A stretch of DNA of 64,000 nucleotides, from the NCBI GenBank assembly GCA_964007475.1, contig OZ023273.1, positions 25,965,557 through 26,029,556 of the forward strand. The letters run 5' to 3'. The DNA comes from Hybos culiciformis (taxonomy: Eukaryota > Arthropoda > Insecta > Diptera > Hybotidae). Made by a program: the position numbers and the translations under genes. Below, piece after piece: positions 12,801 to 26,241 of this stretch (the first letter of the stretch is position 1; the number at the start of each line of letters is the position of its first letter). The notes under the pieces were generated by a model. The model did no database searches. It was not told the DNA's origin and saw nothing but the letters and a program-made list of their open reading frames with translations.

Positions 12801-15800
12801 AAATTTACACTTTGTTCATTTTTATGTACCCTATTTCTATACTATTTTGTTATATTAAAAAATCCCTGAATTTTTTTTATTTTTATTCAAAATTATATAT
12901 TTTTTCTTTTTCTGGTTAGTATATTTTTTTTTTTTTTAGCTTCAAGTTTCATGAAATAAACTCATAAAGCATTATTATTATTATTTTTTTTTTAAATAGA
13001 ATAAATCACATTTAAATGAAAATGACGAAAATTTGGTTTTGTTAAAATTATTATTCTTGCTTTGCAAAGAAAAAAAAAAGTATCTAATTCTTATGCCAAA
13101 AAGTGTAGCAAATCATTTTTGGGGTTGAACAAACTTTAGAGCCAAAATTATTTTTATTTTAAAATTAAATTTTAAATTATTGTTGATAGAAGAGTGTTTT
13201 AAAATTTGGTTAAGAAATAAAGACTGTTGAAAATTTATTGAAATTTGAAAATGATTTTATAATTATATTAAAGTATTATCTGATTTAAACTAATATGAGG
13301 TAATACCTAAAGATAACATCTGATATTATTTAATATAAATAATCAAAGTGAGTTCGAATATTTGTTTTAGAAAACCTTGCGTAGACGGGTACAATTATTA
13401 GAATAAAAAACATAATAGTATTATTATTTTTATTAGTATATGATGTTAAGTAGATACTAAGCAAACTTATATATAATTATATAATCAAGAAATATTCTTT
13501 AAATTATCATTAAAGAAAGGTTGTAACTATTTCCTTTATTCTGTTCAATTTCTTATTATTAATAACATCACATTATATATAAAAATGTTTTTAAAATTTG
13601 TAACAAGATAAATTTTTGTCTTCCCTTCAGACTATGAATTCTTGAGTGATCATTAGAATAAAATAAACATAAAATTAATTAAAATTAGTTTCTTCATACA
13701 TATTTGTAAGCATATAATATTAAATGTTTTTTGGTGAAAATACATAAGAAAAGCCACATAATAGTTTCCTATATATTTTCTTATTAAATAATTTTAATAT
13801 TTTATTATTAGTTTTTATGAAAAATTCAAATTATGATTAATTTTATATTTCTGTTCTCTGTTTTAAGAGGAAGAAACTGAATAAAAAAACAAAAAAAAAA
13901 TATTTTTTTTTCCAATGAATATAAAAACGTATAAATGGTATGAAAATGATAGAAAAGAAGAAAACCACCAAAAATTATAATAAATTATTTTCAGAAAATA
14001 TATGTATGAACACAGTATATAAGTAGGTATACATAGATTAAACATTTTTTTTTTCCATATTTTTGTATGTTCCTTATTTTTCTTAATTCTGTGGGCAGTG
14101 GTTTCTTTTTAATGCTATAGGTATAGATGAACTTTGAAAATTAGATTTGTTTGCTTTTTGATAATAAATTGTAAATTTGAAAATGAAATATGAAGAGAAG
14201 TTAAAATGTTCTGTTTTTAGATCATAAAAATTTATTAAAAATTATCTCTTTTTTTTTATTATTTTTAATTTTTTTTTTTATTGAATAACTTAAAATAATT
14301 TATTTATTTATTTTTAATTTTCTTCACAGGATTTGAAAATTTTTGATTTCATGTCAAAATTAAGGAAAAATAATACATAAGATAAGAAGAATTTATTATT
14401 CACATTATGTTTGCAATTTAAAGATGAAATGATAACATAAAATAACATAAATATTAAAATAAACATAAAAAACACTCGTACAAGTTATTGTCATTATGAA
14501 ATTGCTTATTTTTTTATGGTTTTGGATTTGAAGTTAAAGATACAATGCATAAATATTGTTTTTTTTATAGATGCGTATCTAATAGAATTTTTATTGGTTG
14601 GTTATAAATAATCATGAAATATGTATATAATCTATATTCTATATTAATATGTATACTGTATCTATATTAAATTTTCTATAAAGCTTAGAGTAATTTTTCA
14701 CAAATAAAATTAAAATATTAATTCTTTACATTTCGCCGATTTTGTACATAAAATAATAGTAGTAAGAATAACATTTTTTGTGTATATATCACGATGCAAA
14801 GGCGTTTATGGATTTACACTACCTTCGTAATAAAACGTAAATTCTGAATATTATTCATTAGTATTACGTACTTAATTTTAAACTGATAAATTTGTGTATT
14901 TAAAAATCTAGCTTAATACCTTGTTTACACTTCAGGTTAGAAAGAGGTTTTTTCTCCAACCTATGTTCATTCTGTGTTGGTTCATATAAAAAATTATCAA
15001 AATTAACCTAGTTGAACAACTAGGTTCTTTAAAACCTAGTTAAATTTACGCCCCTGGTATAATCAAAATTTAGGGATTTGTTAGGGAAATATAGCATCCT
15101 GTATCCGTAGCAAATGAATATTGAAAAAAAATTTCAATAAAAATGTTATTAATTGTGTCAAATTCAAAATAAAAAAAAATAAAACTTATATGACGATTTC
15201 TTCTTTTTCTCCTTTGCAGGTTTTTGTTATATTATCACATTCATTCTTTTATGGCTTAAATTGCCTCTAATATTGTCTGTTCATTCATTTTTATTTTTAA
15301 TTTTTTTAAATTTTTTTTTTCACTTTTTTTTTTTAAACGTCAAATCTAACACTAAGTAGGTGTAAACGCCTGTTTTCTAACATAGGTTAAATGTAGGTTT
15401 AATCTATTTCTAACCTGAAGTGTAAACAAGGTATTACCCTTTTAAGTGAGTCGGCTCATAATAGTTTTAAAAAATCGATACACTGAAAAGAATTAGAATT
15501 AGATGCTACCAACTATAAATTTGTAACTAAAACTGCAATACTTTTTTTTTTTTTTATACTTTTGGGTAGTATGTTCTCAAAATCTTGTATAATAAAAAAA
15601 ATACATAATATTTCGTCCAAAAATATATAGCAAATGAATTGTAGCAAGTAAAATGTGAGTGTAATGTGTGGTAATGGATATATTTCGGCCAAAATTTGGA
15701 AACCAAAATATGCACGTCTCCGATTACAGAAAGCTAAAAAAAATCCAAGTTGGATAGAGCTCAAATCAAAATATTCAAAATGGACTTCAAACTTCATCTA

Positions 15801-18300
15801 TGAATATCTCTTTATTATTTATAATTTATTTATTTTTTATTTGCCATATAATAAATGTATGTACAAGTACATATTATACAATGTACATAATGTGTTTAAA
15901 TTAATTAAAACATTATTATTATGCAGCTGCAAGCTAAATTATTTATTAAGCAGAAATTGATTTCTGAAAAATCTTGACAAAATTAAACATATTTTAAAAA
16001 GTTTATGGATCATTAAAGTTTTCAGAAAAAAATATATAAACAAAATTTCCATAGATTTTCGGTTGAAAAATTAGGTGCCATGGAAAATAAAAAAAGAAAA
16101 AAAAATGTTTTTTTTATGTTTACATACCGTACAGTACATATATATTTATATTAAACTTTTTTTTTTTTTCCTTTTATGATCATTTTCAGGAAAATAAACA
16201 TAAAAAAGTTTTGCAGTATTTGGCATAGAATTCGATTTTCATTGTCGTGTTTTCTTTAAATTTATAAAAGGTCTCTCTTTATTTTTTATTTTTTTTTTTA
16301 TAAGATATTTTTAACTTCATTGAGAATTCTGTTTCATTGCCAAAAGCAATAGAATTAATTTAATGAGATTATGTTTATAGGTTAAAAAGAAAACTTTTTG
16401 CTATTGTAAAATTAACTTTTAAATTTTTGGGCATAAAATCAGATTAAATTTGACCAAACGACCTTTTATAGATAGATTTTTTTTTCTTCCATATTATCAG
16501 TACGGAAATCTATATTTCGACAAAACTGTTTTTATAAACTTTTATTTGATTTAAATATTTATGAAACTTTAAGAGGAAATTTATTAAAGAAAATTTTTTA
16601 AAAGAAAAACCAACAACTCTTTTCAGCATTCAAATTTAGTTTCCAATGCTATATAATCGAAGTGAATTAAGCTCATAATAATGGTGATGGTACAAGAAAT
16701 GTTTACTTAAAGAAACGATTCAAGTTCTCAACGGTAATCGTTCAAATTTCAAGTTTTGCTTATTATTTAACATTTTTGCTATCGTTCTAATAATAGAATC
16801 GTTCTAATAATAGAATAATATTAAGGATTTATATTTCATTTATATATATTTTTCTGCATTGGAATTAAACTAGTTTCAGTGACAGTTTTGTCGATGAACC
16901 AAAAAACTAATGTTTTTTGTTCGAATTTAACTTCATCTTACTTATATTGAACATTTACTAACTTTAATAATAAGTATAAATTTACATTCCACTAAACATC
17001 ACTTTGCCGCACAAATTGTTACTAAACCATAAAAATTTAAGAACAGGTCGATAGAAAGTTTTAAAATTTAAACTTTTGAATTTATTTTTTTTTTTATTAA
17101 TAATAATAATAACAATAAAAATTATTTGTTTCAATGAAAAATACTTCAAAAATATTTTTATAAAACTTCTTTTTCACTATAAAAATATCTTTTGCATTGT
17201 TCCCGGATATAATTGCTAAAAAATTTAATAGAATAAATCTACAAGGTATAAATTTAAAAAGGATGTAAACTCTATGGACGTTTGAATTTTTTTTTTTTTT
17301 AAATTCCAGTGACCAGTGAACCTTATTTTCATTTATATACGAAAGAAGAAATAGAACTGATATACAGCAAACACTAAACAGTATATAATATAATATATAA
17401 TTAATAACCATATGATGTACATATATGTGACATGTGAGTAACCATGAAAGGAAAGCTTTTCACTCCGAAATTCTAACTAAGATTTGATGGCGACATATTA
17501 ACAAACGATAACTCCAAAGGATAAAAATACCAAAGGATGAATTCTTATTTAATTCAATCCACCTAGAAAAGAATAAATTTTTCTGTAATTAGTAAGAATT
17601 TATTAAAAAGATTAGATCTTATAAAATTGAAGCAAATTTTTCTCGAAAAGAGTAAGTAATTTTTCCGGAATTTAAGGTGATTTAGATTTTATTTAATCAC
17701 TATTATAGTTCTATTTAGTTTTAAAAAAACAATTTAATCCTTCTAGCAAAAGATATGTTCTAATACTGGAAAAAATAATTTCCACATAAACGAAGGGCAT
17801 AACTTAAAAATTTAAGTTTTCCTGTTCTGATTATCGAACATTTATATGGACATATGCTCACTGATATTGCATTTTTAAGCCTTCAGCTTCAATTACATAG
17901 TTCCAAACTTCCAAACATAAAACTATTTCAAAAATTGAATTTTGTGACTTACGCCTTTGCTTGGTAAAGCAGTATTGGTACGAGATTTTTCACGGTATTT
18001 ATCCTTTCCTTTTGCAATAAAAACAATGTCCATTAGACTTTATTTCTTTGGTGGACTATTCCAGTCTTCCGTTTTTTGATTCTGTAAAATTTTATATGCA
18101 CCATTGTAATTTTATCGTACACGAAAAAAAAATAATAATGGCAAAAAATTATATTAATAAAATAAATTATATTATATATAACTAATATACGATTATATCA
18201 TATATATACAAAGTATTATGTAGAATATTACTAACAATAGAGTTCATAGAAAAAATAATAATAAAATTTTTTAATTGCTTTTTCTATTTTATTTTTACAG
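9851..18300 (+). other. Ig-gene intron 1
   Basis: The 8.45-kb intron begins GTAAGT and ends TTTTTACAG. It is phase 1. It contains the 521-bp inverted-repeat element at 14915-15435 and a small tandem duplication (18-bp unit, two copies) near 16783-16820. The rest is AT-rich sequence in which I see no exon, RNA gene or protein similarity. Confidence 0.8.
14915..15435. mobile_element. 521-bp MITE-like element with perfect 29-bp terminal inverted repeats
   Basis: The first 29 bases (14915-14943, starting AATACCTTGTTTACAC) are the exact reverse complement of the last 29 (15407-15435). The pairing extends one more base if the adjacent T/A is counted, and TA lies at both edges, so a TA target duplication is possible but not separable from the inverted repeat. 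No transposase frame is present, so it is non-autonomous. The interior has several copies of an ACCTAG/CTAGGT motif, including 10-bp inverted arms at 15005-15026. The perfect ends suggest a recent insertion. The superfamily (Tc1/mariner-like or other) is not certain. Confidence 0.8.
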
Positions 18301-18417
18301 CGTTATCACCAAGTCAACATGGCGCGAAGACTGAACCACTATTTATATCTAGATCAGAAGCATTTAAGTTTGTTGTTGGGCAAACAATTCAACTGCCATG
18401 TGAAGTGACACATCCAG
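18301..18417 (+). CDS. Ig-protein exon 2: mature N-terminus and first half of Ig1
   Basis: The acceptor is TTTTTACAG and the donor is G|GTAAATTG, phase 1 on both sides. The exon supplies 38 complete codons plus shared ones, beginning ALSPSQHG and ending LPCEVTHP. It contains the first strands of Ig1, including the first disulphide cysteine (QLPCEV) after the typical FVVGQTIQ strand. It joins exon 3 exactly at the B-C region of the domain, giving ...VTHPAQYVLAWKRG.... Codon frame and domain order fit without adjustment. Confidence 0.85.
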
Positions 18418-18888
18418 GTAAATTGACATTATTTCTATTGCCACATAAGTGTCTTTTTTTATTTATTTTTATATTCTTTGCGAAATAAATTTTTTATTTT
18501 TCTAGATATTGTTGATCAACTTTTTAATACTGGTGTGCCTTTCAAGTTTAATTTATTTTTTATTTTATTATACAAGAAGAAAATGAAGTAATTCATTACG
18601 AGACATAGCAAACAAAAAAAAATATTTATTTATTTATTTTTTTAATGAGTCCAATAGGATTAAATTGCTCGAGAATTTAATATAAAATAAAATATATTGA
18701 ATAATATAATTTAAATTAAATCTGAAAGTAAAGTGGATACTATTGAATATTGTTGAATGAAATAAATAAGGACTATGTCCATACACGGTTAAAAAAAAGA
18801 TGATGAAATTAATATATTTTCGTATACATATAGGTCCATACATTTTTTTGAAGAAATTTATAAATTCTTTTTTATCAATAATTTAATA

Positions 18889-19032
18889 TTTTTTTTTATT
18901 AATTATATATATATTTTTTATCAAATATTTAATAAAATTCAAATATTAAATTTATAAATTTATGGATGAATTTTATCCGAGTCTCGAAATAAATTGTATT
19001 CTTGAAATTTATCACTAAATTTGATAAATAAA
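18889..19032. repeat. Internal direct repeat, copy 1
   Basis: About 144 bases, nearly identical to 19871-20016. The shared part includes the less AT-rich string ATCCGAGTCTCGAAAT, so it is not merely low complexity. Both copies lie inside the TA-flanked element, and this copy directly precedes the SINE-like insertion. Confidence 0.85.
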
Positions 19033-19275
19033 GTATAAAAGGTGGAGGCTTTTTTTTTTTTTTGTTTTTTTTTTTTTTTTTTTTAATTTTTTTAATTTTT
19101 TTTTTTTTGTTTTTTTTTGGTTCTTTTTTTGTTTTTTTTTTTGTTTTTTTTTTCGCCTTTTTTGCTCTTATGTTGTTTGCGGGCAACCATCTAAGTTCTA
19201 TCACTACTAGACGTCGCTTAACCGCTGTGTTCAATGTGACGTAGAGTCTTCCACTGAGCTATGTCAGTAATATAC
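19033..19275 (-). mobile_element. Possible tRNA-derived SINE with A-rich tail
   Basis: Read on the minus strand, the segment starts near 19270 with a good polymerase III A-box (TAGCTCAGTGG, 19251-19261). It continues through about 100 bases of higher-GC sequence and ends in a roughly 110-base A-rich tail (19045-19155, T-runs on the plus strand). That order of tRNA-like head then A tail fits a SINE inserted in the TA-flanked element. A B-box is poor: only a GGTTG-type match near 19175-19188, about 60 bases from the A-box. No clean target duplication was found. Confidence 0.4.
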
Positions 19276-19355
19276 AACAATGTATTAAATAGAAAATATA
19301 AATTGTATAAATAGTAATTTATACAAGATAAATAAACCAAAAGGGGGTCTGAGTG

Positions 19356-19517
19356 TAATTGTTTTTATAAATTTTCTTCTTTATTTTATAAAAAAAATAT
19401 CAAACTAAATGATAATCTTCATTTTATAAAACATATTTCAATTTATTACTTAATTTATAAATTTTTATATCGAATTTATTCTTAGACTTATTATTTAGTT
19501 TTATATCTGTGGAATTT
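19356..19517. repeat. Internal direct repeat pair, copy 1
   Basis: This segment recurs at 19692-19845 with few differences. Both contain CAAACTAAATGATAATC and TATCGAATTTATTCTTA. Together with the 144-base pair it gives the TA-flanked element a duplicated interior. Confidence 0.8.
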
Positions 19518-19691
19518 ATTAATTTGATCAGTAAAATCGTATAAATGGAATTGATTTTTCCAAAATTATTAATTTTATCCTATTTTTTTACTGTAAAAAA
19601 AAAACAAAGTGTAAGAAAATTTATGAATTTTATATTTTTTATTTATCAATATTACACATAAAAAATGTTGTATGAAAATAATAAAAAATAT

Positions 19692-19845
19692 AATTATTTT
19701 TGTAAAAATTTTCTTGATTATTTTGTAAAAAAAATATCAAACTAAATGATAATCTTCATTTTATAAAATATATTTCAATTTTTATTTAATTTATAAATTT
19801 TTATATCGAATTTATTCTTAGGCTTATTATTAGGTTTTATATCTG
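19692..19845. repeat. Internal direct repeat pair, copy 2
   Basis: Second copy of the segment at 19356-19517, about 335 bases downstream, in the same orientation. Confidence 0.8.
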
Positions 19846-19870
19846 AGCGATTTATAACATTTATATGCAA

Positions 19871-20016
19871 AATTTTTTTTTATTAATTATATATATATTT
19901 TTTATCAAATATTTAATAAAATTCAAATATTAAATTTATAAATTTATGGATGAATTTTATCCGAGTCTCGAAATAAATTGTATTCTTGAAATTTATCACT
20001 AAATTTGATAAATAAA
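19871..20016. repeat. Internal direct repeat, copy 2
   Basis: Second copy of the 144-base segment at 18889-19032, in the same orientation. It lies just inside the right terminal repeat of the TA-flanked element and, unlike copy 1, is not followed by the T-run insertion. Confidence 0.85.
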
Positions 20017-21599
20017 TCGTATAAATCAAATTGATTTTTTTAAAATTATTAATTTTACCCTATTTTTTTTAACCGTGTATGTTATTACACTTATTACCAA
20101 CGACATAACATATTAAGAATATGATGAAAATATGATTAAAATATGATCAAAGTCTGCACTGTATTTGAATCCTGTAATCGACTTAAAGAAGACTTTTTAT
20201 TCCTAACTTCAAAAAAACTTACAACAATGTTCTTCAAAATAAACCTATATATCGTATATATTTTTGGAATAATATAATTATTTTTAGATCTTTCAGTCTT
20301 CGATATATTTATACAACTTACAGAAAATTCACTTACAGGTTTATATTTTTCAATTAAAACAAAATAAAAAATTATATTAATTTTAACTATTTGTATGTAA
20401 GTGAAAGCATTAAATTCTCATTGTAGTAAAGTAAAATAAAGTGGTTATTTTAAAATATTTTATATTCACATAATATGTACTAAAGTAAATACATTAAATT
20501 TATCTATACATATTTATATTGAGGAAAATAAGCTGTTAGATTTATTTTTTTTCTAATATTAAAAATGTCTGTCTTAATTATTATGTCAAAAATCAATTTT
20601 TCTCTATAATAGGATAACAGACTTATGCTTGGTTAAATAATTTTTGCGTGAATTTTCCTATTTTTTTTTTCTTATTTTTTGAAATAAACACAAGATTGAG
20701 TTTTCTTTTTCTTTACATCAACTAAATAAACTTTAAGGTGTATTACCTTTGGTACATTAACTGTCTATTTCTTTATTGCTGAATTATAATCATAGTATTA
20801 TCTATATATTGAAAATGCTAAAGTTAACAAAAAAAAAAAGAATAAAAAAATAAAGCATCTTTTAAACTGATTTTTCTTTTCCAATCGATTAGAAAAGTTT
20901 ATTTTTCGTCTCAATAATACCTTTTCTTATTATATGAAACTAGAAATGTAGAAGCAATTTAGTTAATATTGATTTGGTTTTTATTTTTATTATTTTACTC
21001 TTCGTTTAACTTTAGGTACACTTATATATGTTACTTCTACATACATGTGACATTAAAAGCTATTTTTCTCGCATTAAGCTTAAATAAATAATATGTTTTA
21101 CAATAAAATAAATAAGATTATAGTCTGATTAAGAACGTGTGCAACCACAGATAAATATTTGATAAGAATGTGTTTCTCAATTATTATTTTATTCTATTTC
21201 TTGAAATGGAATAATTTTGAAATAAGTATCAGATACACGCAAAGTAAAGAATATTCAGCTGAATAAAAGAATCAATATACATTATGTATCTATTTATTTT
21301 GAAGTAAATTATTTAATTTTATATCGAATCTAAATTTATAGAAATATTTAATGTATAGTTAGGTAAAATTGACTCTCTAGTATGAGTCGACCTTGTGAAA
21401 GATATTAGTTATTTTTTAATTATGTGATTTTCTGGACTAATTTTACAAATTATTAAATTGAAATAAAACTTTTTTAGAAAATTTAGAACGCCTTAAGAAG
21501 ATTATAGTTAAATAATTGAAATTTAAATAGTCACTTATCATAGTTTTGATCATAGTTTTGATCTAAAATTTTTAGAGCTTTCTTTTTTGTCATTTGAAA

Positions 21600-22380
21600 A
21601 TACTTTTTTTTTTTGAGGCCACTATTATTATTATTATTAACTCGTACACGAATTTGTCTGTTTATACATTTCTTTACTATTTTGGACATTCTCGTAGACC
21701 CACTTTTCGTCATCACAGTGAGCTGAAATTTGGAACACAGGTTCATGTCGTGTGACAATTGAATCTATCAAAATTTGAACCAGAAATTTCCATGGAAAAC
21801 CCGGAAAATCGGGAAAAATCATTTGAAAATTTGGTACACATTTTATTAGTGATAAATCCGTTTCAGGAAAAATGCAAAGTTTTCTAATTTTTCCGAAAAA
21901 AATTTCCGGAATTTTTCGACTTTTCTGGAAAATTTCCCGGTAAAAAAGTTTTCTAAATTATGCAGGATTAAGTTCATTATCAACTGGCATTATTACTTTC
22001 TCTCCGACAATGGTGAAAACTTGCAGAAAAAATCCATGAAAATTCATGTAAAACGCTTTTCCGGAGTTTTTCCGACCAAAAAAAGCGTTTGAGCGTTTTG
22101 CAACCTGAGACAAAGTTGTAGAGCGAAATGAGTTGCATAAAGTTGCTTTTGTGGAAAACTCCATGGAAAACCAGAAAAAGCGGGAAAATCATAGGAAAAA
22201 ATTTCATCGATACGATAAGTTATAAAATTGTTTTAAAACATCTCCATGCAGCGCATAATAACAATTTAGTTAATGTGAAAAAGGCAGAAAATAAAAATAA
22301 GTAAAAAACGAGTTTTCAAAAAAACTGAGGCCCGGCCGCATGAAAAGTAGAAACACACAGAGGTGGACTCCGATTTTTTG
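21600..22380. repeat. CCGG-rich diverged repeat block, unclassified
   Basis: A block with clearly higher GC than its surroundings. A 34-base motif beginning CCATGGAAAACC at about 21790 recurs at about 22163, roughly 370 bases away, each time followed by similar GGGAAAATCAT text. A related shorter form lies near 22034. Short CCGGAA/TTCCGG strings are scattered between them. Minus-strand open frames (to 75 codons) run through the block but show no recognisable domain. The layout suggests a diverged tandem or interspersed repeat; no ends or target duplications were found. Confidence 0.45.
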
Positions 22381-25300
22381 ATTGTTTATTAGTAATTTTA
22401 ATGGCGCGTCTTAAAACTTTACTATTAAATTCCCATTATAAAAAGACAATTGACTGATGCTCTTTTAGCCCCTTTATTCTTATAATCTGTCTTTCTGGAA
22501 AAAGACAAAATAACCATATTATGTAAAAGCATTTTTTTTTTATTTTACTCAGATTAAAACTTATAGATGTAATTAAAAAGTTTCATTATATTAACTTAAA
22601 TGTTAAACATTAATTTGTTAAATAGAAATTCATAAGTAAATATATAAATAAATAAATAAAATATTTATATATTTTTCATATTGCACTTTAATTTAATTTT
22701 ATAACATAATATCAATAAAGAAACCAATATTCAAAAAAAAAAAAGTTAAAACAAGCTTCTTCTCATCATAACTTTTTAAAAACAAAACTATCTTAATATG
22801 TGTTTTGAGTGTACTTAACGAAGTAGAAGCACTTATACATACTGATATAATATTTATTAAAAATGAGAATTATTTATCCAAAAAAAAACAAAATTTTTAA
22901 TACTTTAATGTTTTATTATAAAAGCTTAAAAAAGTATTTATATTCATTTTATGTAGAATACATATTATTTAACTTATAAATAGTTAAAAAAAAAAAAACA
23001 AAATTCATTAAGTAAAAAATTGTATTTCCATTTTTGACCAATGAACATTAATAAACTCATTAGCTTAAAAATAACTCTTTACAAATTAAAATTTAATTAA
23101 AAGTTATTTCTTAATTCAACATGTTTTACAAATAAAAGGAAAAAAAAAGAAACAAAAACAAAATAAAAATTTAGAAAGAAAATGAGAGACAAAGAAATAA
23201 AATTTTATCAGATTATTAAAAAAGATAATGAAAATTGTTGTAATATTTTTCCTTCAAGCAAAATCGAAACACAAGAGATTACACAGGAAGAACGAATTTT
23301 CTTCCTCTTAATTTTTTTTTTATTTGCTTAACTTTGATTAAATTTTATGTAACATTGTGTTTACTGTTTTATTCCATTGTTATTTGGAATAAAACGACAT
23401 TCGTATAAATTTGGGGTAGGTTTTTTTCGCTATATTTTTTCATTTCAGAAATTTATGAAAATCAAGAAATTTTGGAAAACGTATACTGTTGAAAAATTAT
23501 TTTTTTATTTATATTTAAAAATAAGTTCGAAATATTTTGCTTCAGTATAGTTCTTTCTAACGATTAGAAAAAGACAAAAAATAGTGAAACCCTGATATGT
23601 ATAAGTTAAAACCACTGATTTCAGACAATTTTTCATATTTGAGAAATTATTTTGTATAATACTAACACATTTTCAATTGAAACAACAACATAGTATAGTT
23701 TTTATAGTATAACATGAAAAAATTATGTTATGAATCATCAAAGTCTTTACAAGAGAAAGTTATACAAAATTTATTATTATTATTAAAAAAAAAATAATTA
23801 AAGTGTATTTCAATTTTCTATTAAAAATAGAAGTTCTTGTACACAAAATTTTTATTATAATGACAAAATACAATGTTGTACATTTAATATTTTTCTGAAA
23901 ACTTATGTAATGGTTTAAATATTGAATTGTAAATAGTGACAAAATTAAATTAAAACACTGAAAATTGTAATAAAAAGAAAATTTTACCGACAAAATGTAT
24001 ATTATGCAGTACATTACATTACTGGTTATAATCTTTTTGAATATGTACACAAAAAAAAAAGTGGAATAAAATTCTCTTGATAGTCCTCTGACTAATAAAA
24101 TGATAATTTAGAGCTAAATTCTGTGTTCTGCATTACAAAAAAGATGTTGCATGATTACCGCTAAATCTTTTACTACGTTTGAGTGAAAAATGGGAAATAG
24201 TATTATATTTTTGATGAAAAACCTAACGTACATGTGAAGATGGAAATTTTTAGCTTTTAACTTGCTTAATCCTCAAAAATGAAAATTCGATTACCATTTG
24301 AATTATATCTTTATCAAATCATTTTCTAGCTCTTACGGAAATGAGCTTGTTTTTCAACGAACAGAATATTCGCCACTCTAATGTAATTTTTATTCTAAAA
24401 ATAAGAACCATAATATTTATTCTACATTTTTTTCCCCAATTATTTAACACAATTTTTGTTAAATTAATATAACATTAATTTTATCCATCCTAAACCCTTT
24501 TATGTATCACCTGCATTTATTTTTAATCGAATGACTTTAAATAAATTATTAGTTAATTGAAAATGAAGGCGTGATGTGGAAAATTATTGGTATTCTATAA
24601 TTAAATGATCAATTAAAAATAAACTGAAAATTTTCTTAAGGGAATGAAAATGAAAATTGTATGTAATGTATATATTTTTTAAATTAAATTAATAGGAATC
24701 TAAAGTTAAATTGTTATAAAATTCAATTTACTTAATTTATTATTAAAAATTAAATTATAGCATATATGACATACACATGTATTATGTACAACATGTTTCG
24801 TTTAATATTGTGGGGGTTTTTTATTTTCTATGCTTATTTTTAGAACTATTCTAAAAGTAGCCGTATCTTGTTGAGCTGTTAATAACGTTCGAGTTTTTTG
24901 ATAATCTCAACGTTACTGCTAAAATTTCCTGTTTTTTTTCAGAATAAGCCTAAAAAACAATTTTCTCTTATAAAGTCTCCTCTTCATTGAATAAACGGTA
25001 AAAAAAATGTTATTTAAAAACCTAGTTCGAAACTAAACCCAGATGGTCAAGAAGACCATGTTTTGATTTAACTTTTATGCACTTAAGACTGTAAAATTGA
25101 AATAAATTGGTCTTAATTGTATAATAAAGTTTGTAATCTTGGCTAAAAAAAAATTTTGTCATCAAAATCAATTTATTTTTCAAATAATATTAATGGGAAA
25201 AATTTAATTTATTTCACAAATAACGTAATTATGCGAAATTAAAAAACAAATTTTTTTTGTGAAAAAACTTTCGATACTCTACTTTTATAGCGTTTTCTTT

Positions 25301-26241
25301 GCATAAAGACAATGTTTTCAAATTTTATATAAAAAATGGGTGAAATTTGATAATCTCTACACGCGAATAAATTTCATTAGCATCATCTTTAAAATTTGTT
25401 AAAAATAAATTATTATTTAATTCCATAGTACATGAATTTATTAATTATAAACACTTTAATTTAATTATTTGGTGTGTGTGTATATAAAAATACATTAATA
25501 TATATATATTTTTGTTGAAAAATAATTTTCATCTTGTATCTCATATATTTTGGTTATATGATAATCTTCTATATCAACATTATGATGAAATGTTAGGTAA
25601 CTTTAAAATTATCTACGCTATATATTCATGTCTATCTGTATATACTCAAGCCATCATATAATATTCAGAAGAATTTTAATTAAAATGTAATTTAATATTA
25701 AAATATATAATTTTTTTTAAAGCTTGTAGATATGCAACTAGCTAGTATATGTAATTTTTTTTTTAATAGCGATCATAAAAAAGAACGCCTCATCTAAATC
25801 TTTAGCATTTGAGAACAAACTTAACTGGGTGAATAATTGTATGTATAGCAGTTGTAAATATTTGAAAACAAAATATTCTTCTGGCAAGTCAAAGTTTAAG
25901 AAGTAAATTTGAATGAAACATATAAGATATAAATTTGATGATGAATTTTTTTGGTACAATATTTATCATCAATCTGTTGAGGTATGAATTCAAGCCAATA
26001 ACTCTTATTAAGTAATAAAGAGTGGGCCAGAGCGAAAAAACGTACGAGCTGGGGTCGAATAAAATAACTATACTCACGATTTCCTAAATGCTTTCACTAA
26101 ATTTACTTTAATTTATATTTAAAAATTAATTAATTCTTATTGCATTCATATATCAAATATAAATATTTATTACAACATTGTTTAATATTGCAGAATAAAG
26201 ATTTCGTTCATTGAACTCAATCATTAACTTTTTAATTCCAG

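Larger units (their letters stand above)
18784..20077. mobile_element. Non-autonomous Tc1/mariner-like element, TA-flanked
   Basis: The left end CACGGTTAAAAAAAA (18784 onward) is matched by the reverse complement of the right end (to 20077). Similarity between the ends continues imperfectly for about 38 bases. A TA dinucleotide flanks each end (18782-18783 and 20078-20079), the target duplication typical of Tc1/mariner elements. No transposase is encoded. The interior has two pairs of direct repeats (18889-19032 with 19871-20016; 19356-19517 with 19692-19845) and a SINE-like insertion with a long T-run. It is 1294 bp, and would be shorter without the insertion. Confidence 0.7.
18418..26241 (+). 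other. Ig-gene intron 2
   Basis: The 7.8-kb phase-1 intron starts GTAAATTG and ends TTAATTCCAG. It holds the TA-flanked inverted-repeat element at 18784-20077 with a SINE-like insertion, and a GC-richer block of diverged repeats at about 21600-22380. The remainder is AT-rich and nothing else was recognised in it. Confidence 0.8.

Noticed and set aside
15513..15960. Overlapping frames of 94-101 codons on both strands near 15.6-15.9 kb
   Set aside because: A stretch around 15670-15790 looks slightly protein-like (KPKYARLRLQKAKKNPSW), but it has no start, splice site or family match and is equally open on the other strand.
18929..19244. Lys-rich and Phe-rich frames on opposite strands
   Set aside because: Translation of the long T-run (A tail of the SINE-like insertion).
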